NCBI GenBank assembly: GCA_002685455.1
Contig: NYXF01000014.1
Location: 10,431 to 17,138, forward strand
DNA length: 6,708 bases
From: Porticoccus sp.
GTDB taxonomy: Bacteria > Pseudomonadota > Gammaproteobacteria > Pseudomonadales > Porticoccaceae
Direction of reading: 5' to 3'
Shown: piece by piece, positions 1 through 6,052 of the stretch
Layout of the letters: each line of letters opens with the position of its first letter
How positions within the stretch are numbered: the stretch's first letter is position 1
Position numbers and translations under genes: made by a program
Notes under the pieces: generated by a model
What the model was told of the DNA's origin: nothing
What the model saw: the letters and a program-made list of their open reading frames with translations, nothing else
The model's database searches: none

Positions 1-854
1 TCAATAATATCGAAATTATAAAAATTATTCCAATACTAAGTTTATTTACTTTAGCTAGTCTTAAAATTATTATGTCCATCAATAGATTAATTATTGCTTT
101 TAACCAAATATTTTTTGCAAAAACATCTATAGGTAAAATAGATAGTTATTTATCAACAAACATAAGCACTCCAAATAAATCTAATAAATCAAAATTGGCA
201 AATCTTCAAAATTTAAGATTTGAAAATGTATATTTTAGTTACGATAAGAAAAAAAACGTTATTAATAATTTAAGTTTTAATATTAATAAAAATGATCTCA
301 TTGGCATTAAGGGAAGGAGCGGATCAGGAAAAACAACATTAATTCATATAATTACTGGTTTATTGAATCCAAAAAAGGGTAAAGTAATTTTAAATAAAAA
401 ATTTGATTATAAGAACAAAAAATTAAATTTTGGATTAGTTAGTCAAAAGCCTTTTATACTTAATGAAACTTTAAAGAGAAACATAGCTTTTGGATTAGAT
501 GATAAAAAAATTGATGAAACAAAAGTGAAAAAACTTATTAAACTAATGGAGCTCAATGATTTGTCTGATAGTTCATCAAAAGTTCTTGATTATTTAATTG
601 CTGAAAATGCATCAAATATATCTTTAGGCCAGGCACAAAGAATTTCTATTGCACGGTGCTTATATTTTAATCCAGATATTTTAATTTTAGATGAACCTAC
701 GAGCTCCTTAGATAAAAAAAATGAAAATTCTATATTTAATATATTAAAAAAATTAAAATCAAAAAAAACTATAATTTTAGTTAGTCATAATAAAATCATT
801 TATAAATTTTGTTCAAAAATAATTGATTTAGATAATAATATACACAATCAATGA
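1..854 (+). CDS. ABC exporter half-transporter, MsbA/PglK-like glycolipid flippase (5' partial)
   Basis: This is the C-terminal part of a membrane ABC exporter that probably flips a lipid-linked glycan across the inner membrane. The frame (codons from base 3) is open from the window edge. Bases of about 27-120 encode a hydrophobic stretch ending in a SINR sequence, which resembles the end of the last membrane helix of PglK-type exporters, so the ATG at 72 is an internal Met and the true start lies upstream. Counting from that Met, the nucleotide-binding domain has an A-loop Tyr (Y57), Walker A GRSGSGKTT (81-89), Q-loop Q126, a signature read as ISLGQ (183-187) instead of LSGGQ, Walker B ILILDEPT with catalytic E208, D-loop SSLD (211-214) and switch His H239. 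All ATPase residues are present except the first signature Gly. The substrate is inferred from the glycosyltransferases downstream. The TGA stop overlaps the next ATG. Confidence 0.88.
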   Translation, partial: NNIEIIKIIPILSLFTLASLKIIMSINRLIIAFNQIFFAKTSIGKIDSYLSTNISTPNKSNKSKLANLQNLRFENVYFSYDKKKNVINNLSFNINKNDLIGIKGRSGSGKTTLIHIITGLLNPKKGKVILNKKFDYKNKKLNFGLVSQKPFILNETLKRNIAFGLDDKKIDETKVKKLIKLMELNDLSDSSSKVLDYLIAENASNISLGQAQRISIARCLYFNPDILILDEPTSSLDKKNENSIFNILKKLKSKKTIILVSHNKIIYKFCSKIIDLDNNIHNQ

Positions 855-1924
855 TAAAAAATATATATTTTGTTATTCCTGATCTCAGGTGTGGCGGAGC
901 TGAAAAAGTTTTCATTAATCTTGCTAATTCCTTTTCTAAAAATTATTCAATAAAGTTTATACTTCTTGAAACGAAAGGAGAATTAATTGATGACCTTAAT
1001 GAAAATATTGAAATTATCTCATTAGATGTAAATAGAATGAGATTTTCTATTTTTAAATTAATTAAAATATTAAAAAATATAAGAAATTCATATGTTATAT
1101 CAGCTATGTGGCCACTTAATTGTATAGTAATGATTAGTTCAATATTTTCTTCAAAATCAAATAAGTTTTTTCTCACAGAACATGTAAATTTATCTAAATC
1201 AATTGGTGTTGATTTTTATTCTAATAAAATAGTTTTATTTTTAACTGTTTCTTTTACATATTTTTTGTCAAATAAAATTATTTGTGTTTCTGATGGTGTA
1301 AGGAAAGATTTGGAAAAATTTTATATTTTCAATAAAACTAAACTAGTAACAATCTACAATCCAATTATTAATAAGTCACCTATCAAAAATAAAAATTTTG
1401 AAAATTCTAAAATCAATATCTTATCTGTAGGAACATTAAAGACACAAAAAGACCATAGCACTCTTTTGAAAGCATTTAGTTTATTAAAAAATAAATCTAA
1501 TTTTCATTTGAACATAGTAGGTGATGGTCCACTGAAAAATCAATTAATTAAATTATCAATCAATCTTAATATAAAAAAATATATTACTTTCCACGGCTTT
1601 CAAAAAAACACAAATCAATTTTATCAGAATAACGATATATTCATTCTTTCATCAATATATGAGGGCTTTGGTAATGTTCTGGTTGAAGCTTTAAGTTTTG
1701 GATTAAAAATTATTTCCACAAATTGTCAAAATGGTCCTTCGGAAATCTTATCAAATGGAAAATATGGTATTTTAGTCCCAATAAAAAACCCTCAAAAAAT
1801 AACTGAAGCTATTTACAATATCCAAAATAAAAAATTTGATCCAAAATTTCTAAAGTTAAGATCTGAAGACTTTCAAATAGATTTAATTACAAATAAATAT
1901 CTAAATATAATGCAATCATCATGA
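851..1924 (+). CDS. Glycosyltransferase family 4 (GT-B fold)
   Basis: A retaining-type glycosyltransferase expected to add a sugar from a nucleotide donor to a lipid-linked glycan at the cytoplasmic face of the inner membrane. The 357-residue length is normal for GT4. The N-terminal domain opens with the acceptor-side loop GGAEK (15-19). The C-terminal Rossmann domain shows LSVGTLKTQKDH (191-202), the donor-binding VGDGPLK (223-229), HGF (248-250), and the EX7E motif with E271 and E279 in YEGFGNVLVEAL, followed by GPSEIL (295-300) and YGILVP (305-310). The basic residue usually found after VG (VGR) is Thr195 here, while K200 is kept. The overall pattern resembles the PglA/PglJ/PglH-like GalNAc transferase group, but the sugar cannot be read from sequence. 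The start is ATG within ATGA, overlapping the ABC gene by 4 bases; no Shine-Dalgarno is visible, which suggests coupled translation. Confidence 0.92.
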   Translation: MIKNIYFVIPDLRCGGAEKVFINLANSFSKNYSIKFILLETKGELIDDLNENIEIISLDVNRMRFSIFKLIKILKNIRNSYVISAMWPLNCIVMISSIFSSKSNKFFLTEHVNLSKSIGVDFYSNKIVLFLTVSFTYFLSNKIICVSDGVRKDLEKFYIFNKTKLVTIYNPIINKSPIKNKNFENSKINILSVGTLKTQKDHSTLLKAFSLLKNKSNFHLNIVGDGPLKNQLIKLSINLNIKKYITFHGFQKNTNQFYQNNDIFILSSIYEGFGNVLVEALSFGLKIISTNCQNGPSEILSNGKYGILVPIKNPQKITEAIYNIQNKKFDPKFLKLRSEDFQIDLITNKYLNIMQSS

Positions 1925-2787
1925 TTAGTAGATGTTTAATTTGTTCAAATATAAATGAACTTAATAAATTAAGCTATCCTTATGAAACATATTTTAATCA
2001 GATAATTTATAGATATGTTAAATGTAATAATTGTAAAAGTGTATATCTTTTGAACAGTATATCTAATGATGAAATTAGAAGAATGTATGATGAAAAAAAC
2101 TATCATTCAATTTTTTATGATTCCAATAAACATCCTTGTTTCAATTCTAAGATCATTGATAAAATTAATATATTAAAAACAAATTCTAAATTAAATATTT
2201 GTGATTTTGGATGCGGTAATGCAAATTTTTTAAATAGCTTGTCACTTGATTTTAAAAAAGTAGGAGTTGAGTACTCATTAGACTATGTCAATTATTTACA
2301 AAATAATTATAAAGATATTACCTTTTTAGATATAGAAAACTTTCTTAAAAATAAAGAATATGAAAATTATTTTGATATTATTTATTTAGGTGATGTTTTA
2401 GAGCACCTAACTACACCCCATAAAATTATGAGTCATCTTGTAAGTTATCTATCTCATAATGGTTTATTTATTATTGAAGGCCCAATAGAAGAAAATTATA
2501 ACTTAATATACTATGTATCAAAATTAATTGGATATATTAAATTCCTAACTGGTATTAAGAATTCTTTTGTTCCATACCATATTTATCGAACTAATCATAA
2601 TTCACAAAAACTATTTTTTAATAATATAAATTATTTACATATTAATTCTTATGAGACTTATGAAACAGGTTGGCCTTATAAAAATAATGGAGCACTAAGA
2701 AACTTTATTTCTAATATAAATTTTATTCTTTTTAATAATAATAAAAGTAGAGCAAATAGATTTATTTGTACTTTAAGTAAGAATTGA
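1921..2787 (+). CDS. Class I SAM-dependent methyltransferase with N-terminal Cys-pair module
   Basis: A 288-residue methyltransferase, likely modifying a sugar or the growing glycan, given that it lies between two glycosyltransferase genes. The N terminus carries two CxxC pairs (C5/C8 and C35/C38), a zinc-ribbon-like layout seen at the front of many polysaccharide-locus methyltransferases. The Rossmann core shows SAM motif I, CDFGCGNANF (94-103), an acidic residue at the end of the second strand (E117 in VGVEYS) for ribose binding, and a motif IV region YLGDVLEHL (155-163), typical of the Methyltransf_23 group. The C-terminal third has a PYHIYR segment (218-223) often seen after the core in this group. 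Whether it acts on O, N or C, and on a nucleotide sugar or a finished glycan, cannot be told. The start is ATG in an ATGA overlap, directly ahead of the first CxxC pair as usual for the family. Confidence 0.88.
   Translation: MISRCLICSNINELNKLSYPYETYFNQIIYRYVKCNNCKSVYLLNSISNDEIRRMYDEKNYHSIFYDSNKHPCFNSKIIDKINILKTNSKLNICDFGCGNANFLNSLSLDFKKVGVEYSLDYVNYLQNNYKDITFLDIENFLKNKEYENYFDIIYLGDVLEHLTTPHKIMSHLVSYLSHNGLFIIEGPIEENYNLIYYVSKLIGYIKFLTGIKNSFVPYHIYRTNHNSQKLFFNNINYLHINSYETYETGWPYKNNGALRNFISNINFILFNNNKSRANRFICTLSKN
2784..2787 (+). other. TTGA stop/start overlap (methyltransferase to GT4)
   Basis: The TGA stop of the methyltransferase and a TTG start share these four bases. There is no purine-rich ribosome binding site upstream, only a weak TAAG at 2776-2779, so re-initiation by the terminating ribosome is the likely way this start is used. 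The choice of start is inferred from the pattern repeated at 5162. Confidence 0.55.
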
Positions 2788-3986
2788 CAATTAAATTGAA
2801 AAAAATCCTATACATTTCTCATGATGGTATTTTTGACCATATCGGGCAATCTCAAATATTGCCATATATTATAAATAACTCAAACCATTATGGCTTTGAG
2901 CTTCTATCATTTGAAAAAAAAAATAATGAAATACATTTTAAAAAGTTTAAAAAAAAATTACAAAAATATGGAATACGATGGCATCCTCAAGTATATCATA
3001 CCTCTTTAGTTGGTAAAATTTATGATTTTTTCAAACTTATCATACTAGTAAATTACATTAAAATTTTTTTTAATTTTCACTTAATTCATTGTAGAAGCTA
3101 TATACCTTCTTTTTCCATTTATGTACTTAATAAGATATTTAAATACAAATATATTTTTGATATTAGAGATTTTTGGGCTGATGAGGGTTTAGAAATTAAA
3201 AAATATAAATTTATATATAAATATATAAAAAAAATCGAAGGTAAGATGATTAATAATGCTGTCAAGATAGTTTGTCTTACTAGGGCTGCAAAAGTACATA
3301 TCTTATCGAGATATTCTACAAAATTTGAAAACATATTTAATGATAAAATATCAGTTATTCCATGTGGAACTGATTTTAATTTATTTGATCCATCCTTATT
3401 TAAAAAAAAACAAATTAATGACTTAAAAAAAAAATTAAATATACGAAATCGAAAAGTATTACTCTATTATGGTTCAGTTGGTAAGAACTATATTTTAAAT
3501 AAAAAAACCTTTTTCTTTAAAACAATTAACACCAAGAATGATTGGTTCTTTTTATTTATTGTTAATAATAATCTAAAAAGCCTTAATGATAGTTTAATTT
3601 CAAATGGATTAAAAAAAAATGATTTTAAAATTTTGAATTTAAAGAGGACAAGCTTACCTTTATATTTAAGTTGCGTTGATTTATCTATTTTCTTTTATAG
3701 GAAGGGTATGAGATCTATAGGATGTTCACCAACTAAATTAGCTGATCTATTTGCAATGAATATTCCTATAATAACTGACTCAAATCTAGGTGATATGAAG
3801 TCAATAATCAAATTCCAAAAAAATAAATCTCATATACTTAATATATTTAATTCTCATCACATAAGGAATAAAACTTCTATGATTGTTAATGAAAAAAAAT
3901 TCATTAATATAAGAAAAAATAGTAATTATTTTAATTTTAAACTTGGAGCTCAAAAATATTTAAATATTTATAACAATTTGATTTAA
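2784..3986 (+). CDS. Glycosyltransferase family 4, second type (GQSQ...DFWADE subgroup)
   Basis: A 400-residue GT-B glycosyltransferase of a subgroup common in surface-polysaccharide loci and distinct from the GT4 at 851-1924. Visible subgroup marks are GQSQILPY (21-28), HCRSYIPS (102-109), DIRDFWADEG (126-135), a LTRAAK linker (165-170), VIPCGTD (191-197) and the C-terminal donor-site segment SPTKLADLFAMNIPII (315-330). The usual Glu after SPTK is Asp321 here, and the first Glu of the EX7E pair is absent (Gly313 at that spacing), so the canonical motif is lost; Asp may serve instead. The start is TTG at 2784 in a TTGA overlap with the methyltransferase. A second TTG at 2796 (protein MKKILYIS) is a real alternative and would leave an 8-base gap. 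No ribosome binding site favours either. The gene carries five A9-A10 runs. Sugar and linkage are unknown. Confidence 0.88.
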   Translation: MTIKLKKILYISHDGIFDHIGQSQILPYIINNSNHYGFELLSFEKKNNEIHFKKFKKKLQKYGIRWHPQVYHTSLVGKIYDFFKLIILVNYIKIFFNFHLIHCRSYIPSFSIYVLNKIFKYKYIFDIRDFWADEGLEIKKYKFIYKYIKKIEGKMINNAVKIVCLTRAAKVHILSRYSTKFENIFNDKISVIPCGTDFNLFDPSLFKKKQINDLKKKLNIRNRKVLLYYGSVGKNYILNKKTFFFKTINTKNDWFFLFIVNNNLKSLNDSLISNGLKKNDFKILNLKRTSLPLYLSCVDLSIFFYRKGMRSIGCSPTKLADLFAMNIPIITDSNLGDMKSIIKFQKNKSHILNIFNSHHIRNKTSMIVNEKKFINIRKNSNYFNFKLGAQKYLNIYNNLI

Positions 3987-3989
3987 ACT

Positions 3990-5165
3990 TTGAAAAATAT
4001 ATTAATTTTTAGTGGGGGTAGGGGGTCAACAAATTTAATTGATGCACTTTTTAATTTAAGTATACCTTTACAAATTAGTTCTATAATAAATTTGTACGAT
4101 GATGGTAAATCATCTGGGATGATAAGATCAATTTTTGACATGCCTGGCCCATCAGATGCAAGAAAAGTTCAAGAAATTTTTTTAAAGAATGATGGCCAAT
4201 CCACTAAGTACCAGCAGTCACTTTTTAATCTAAGAATATCTACGACTTATTTAAATTTTTTAAAAGAAATCAATAATTTTAATTCAAAAAAATCTAATAA
4301 TATTTTTGGAATTAGTGTAAGTAATATTAATTTTAAAAAACAACTGTCGATATATCTTAAATCATTTATTCGCAACTTAAATCAACGATTTATAAATACA
4401 TCTGATATGTCCTTCATAAATATAATATATGTTGGTGCCTACTATAATAATAAAAAAAATATTAATAAAACGATTAAAGCAATATCAAAATTATTTGGTA
4501 TTAAAAATGAAGTAATATCTTGTGGTAATAGAAATTTATATTTATCTGGCATTAACGATAATAATAAAATCTTTTATAGCGAAGAAGAAATTGTTGAACA
4601 AAGATCTAACACAAATATGAAAGATATTTTTTTATCAAAAAATAAATTACAAAAAAACCTTTTTGCTAATAAAAGCAATTCTAACAAAATAAATAGTATT
4701 AAAAAAAAATCAGTTAGAGATATAATTACGAAAGAGGCTATTAAATTAATTAAGAATGCAGATTTTATTATTTATTCTCCTGGCACTCCATATTCTTCAT
4801 TATATCCATCATATTATGTAAAAGGTGTTGGATCTGCTATAGCAAGAAATAAAAAAGCTAAAAAAATAATGATTACAAATATAGGTTCAGATTATGAAAC
4901 TCCTAAATTTTCAGCAAATGACTATGTAAAAAATACAATAAGATTTTTAAATACGGATAAAAAAAATCATATTAATGAACTAATAACACATATATTAGTA
5001 AATAAACCAGTAAATAAAAAAAAATTTTATGTAAAGCCTACCCTAGATAAAAATTTATTAAAATACTTTTCTTGCTACATTGAGAATTTTGAATTAAATA
5101 AACAACAAGGTGTGCATTGTCCAAAAAAAATGAATAAGATTTTTAAAAAAATTATTTTAAATTGA
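3990..5165 (+). CDS. CofD/YvcK-superfamily protein in a glycan operon
   Basis: A 391-residue protein of the 2-phospho-L-lactate transferase (CofD) / YvcK (GlmR) superfamily. The N terminus has the glycine-rich nucleotide loop FSGGRGS (7-13), then LYDDGKSSG (35-43) and PGPSDARK (52-59), which match the layout of the YvcK GGGTG, DDGGSSG and PPGDIRN motifs. Mid-protein there is NIIYVGAYYNN (144-154) and, in the second half, a strongly family-like block AIKLIKNADFIIYSPGTPYS (250-269) followed by ITNIGSDYETP (295-305). DDGKSSG makes it closer to YvcK than to true CofD, which has a PD-D motif I do not see. Known relatives make F420 or bind UDP-GlcNAc and affect GlcNAc supply; neither whiA/rapZ nor other F420 genes are nearby. 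The role is therefore unknown; a transferase for a glycan substituent or a UDP-sugar sensor are inferences. The start is TTG, 3 bases after the preceding stop and in the same frame. Confidence 0.8.
   Translation: MKNILIFSGGRGSTNLIDALFNLSIPLQISSIINLYDDGKSSGMIRSIFDMPGPSDARKVQEIFLKNDGQSTKYQQSLFNLRISTTYLNFLKEINNFNSKKSNNIFGISVSNINFKKQLSIYLKSFIRNLNQRFINTSDMSFINIIYVGAYYNNKKNINKTIKAISKLFGIKNEVISCGNRNLYLSGINDNNKIFYSEEEIVEQRSNTNMKDIFLSKNKLQKNLFANKSNSNKINSIKKKSVRDIITKEAIKLIKNADFIIYSPGTPYSSLYPSYYVKGVGSAIARNKKAKKIMITNIGSDYETPKFSANDYVKNTIRFLNTDKKNHINELITHILVNKPVNKKKFYVKPTLDKNLLKYFSCYIENFELNKQQGVHCPKKMNKIFKKIILN
5162..5165 (+). other. TTGA stop/start overlap (CofD-like to GT2)
   Basis: The TGA stop of the CofD-like gene and the TTG start of the glycosyltransferase share four bases. 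The upstream sequence is only A and T runs, with no Shine-Dalgarno. TTG is accepted as the start because the conserved GT2 beginning (ILALIVTHNR) follows immediately and the next in-frame ATG (Met83) lies beyond the donor-binding motifs. Confidence 0.7.
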
Positions 5166-6052
5166 TTTTAGCTTTAATTGTTACTCATAATAGACTCAGT
5201 GACCTTAAAAATTGTATTAAAGCTGTCCAATCTCAAACCTTAAAAATTGATAAATTATTAATTATTGATAATGGTTCCACAGATGGAACAAAGAAATATT
5301 TAAAAGATAATAGGATCTTTTCAATTCATACAGAAAATTTGGGCTCCGCAGGAGGATGGAATAAAGGTATTAATTACGCTTTGATTAATAATTATAAATA
5401 TATTTGGATGATGGATGATGATGGTTTCCCAAATATTGATTCTTTAAATCTATTAAAATCAAATATAACTAAGGACCACTCTTGTCTTTCTAGTTTAATT
5501 TTAGACTTAAATAATACAAATACTTTAGCCATTCCCCTTCCTATTTTGAATAAAAAATTCAATCCAATTATTTTTAAATTTAAAAGAAAAATTAGAAAAA
5601 TTTCTGATTTACCAAAGACAAAAGAATTTTATAACTATGCTAATTTTTTTAATGGGGCCCTCATATCAATCAAACATATTAAAAAAATTGGTAATATAGA
5701 CTTGAATTTTTTTATATATGGAGAAGAAGTAGATTTTTTTTATAGACTGAGAAACGTTGGGAAAGTTCAAACATTAATTAAATCATATCATTTTCATCCA
5801 AGTATTGAAAAACCATGGTCTAGAATTAAGATATATTATTATTTAAAAAATTCTATTTATCTTAATTATAAGTATCTTGACTTAGCATTTTTACGCAGTC
5901 TTTTGAATATTTTAGCAATCTTCTATAGAATTTTAAGATTAAATGGAATTTTATTTTTTTTTCAAACGTTTAAGTATGGTAATGTAAAAAAAATTATATC
6001 AGCAATTTATAAGGGTTTTTCTCTAAAAATTGGCAATGACTATTATAAATAA
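5162..6052 (+). CDS. Glycosyltransferase family 2 (GT-A fold), GlfT2/rhamnosyltransferase-like
   Basis: An inverting-type GT-A glycosyltransferase of 296 residues, acting on a lipid-linked acceptor at the membrane. Ordered motifs are ALIVTHNR (4-11), DNGSTDGT (36-43), NLGSAGGWNKGI (59-70), the metal-binding triple Asp WMMDDDG (82-88, D85-D87), a FFNGALIS segment (162-169) and the acceptor-side GEEVDF (187-192) with candidate base residues E188, E189 and D191. The NLG-AGG-N-G plus DDDG combination is typical of the galactofuranosyl- and rhamnosyltransferase branch of GT2. HFH (210-212) may complete metal binding, as a downstream His does in GlfT2. The C-terminal 70 residues are rich in aromatic and basic residues (LLNILAIFYRILRL, 247-260) and look like an amphipathic membrane-association region. 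The donor sugar cannot be fixed from sequence. The gene overlaps its upstream neighbour by 4 bases and the downstream gene by 17. Confidence 0.9.
   Translation: MILALIVTHNRLSDLKNCIKAVQSQTLKIDKLLIIDNGSTDGTKKYLKDNRIFSIHTENLGSAGGWNKGINYALINNYKYIWMMDDDGFPNIDSLNLLKSNITKDHSCLSSLILDLNNTNTLAIPLPILNKKFNPIIFKFKRKIRKISDLPKTKEFYNYANFFNGALISIKHIKKIGNIDLNFFIYGEEVDFFYRLRNVGKVQTLIKSYHFHPSIEKPWSRIKIYYYLKNSIYLNYKYLDLAFLRSLLNILAIFYRILRLNGILFFFQTFKYGNVKKIISAIYKGFSLKIGNDYYK

Noticed and set aside
72..74. ATG at 72 as the start of the ABC transporter gene
   Set aside because: The frame stays open to the window edge and encodes a membrane-helix sequence continuous with the known family layout before the nucleotide-binding domain, so this Met is internal.
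943..1176. Minus-strand open frame of 77 codons
   Set aside because: It lies wholly inside the GT4 gene, has no recognisable motif, and looks like the AT-rich antisense shadow of a well-supported coding region.
2784..2798. Frameshift or pseudogene at the methyltransferase/GT4 junction because no ATG is present
   Set aside because: Both proteins are complete by family layout and the TTGA overlap recurs at 5162, so a TTG start explains the junction.
3119..3334. Minus-strand open frame of 71 codons with a hydrophobic centre
   Set aside because: It lies antisense to the conserved DFWADE region of the second GT4 gene; the hydrophobicity follows from the Lys/Ile-rich codons opposite.
3990..5165. 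Coenzyme F420 biosynthesis as the role of the CofD-like gene
   Set aside because: The motifs are nearer YvcK (DDGKSSG) than true CofD, no other F420 gene is in the window, and the neighbours are all glycan enzymes.
5954..5962. T9 run as part of an intrinsic terminator
   Set aside because: It sits inside the GT2 coding region and I see no GC-rich hairpin before it; the operon continues straight into the next gene.
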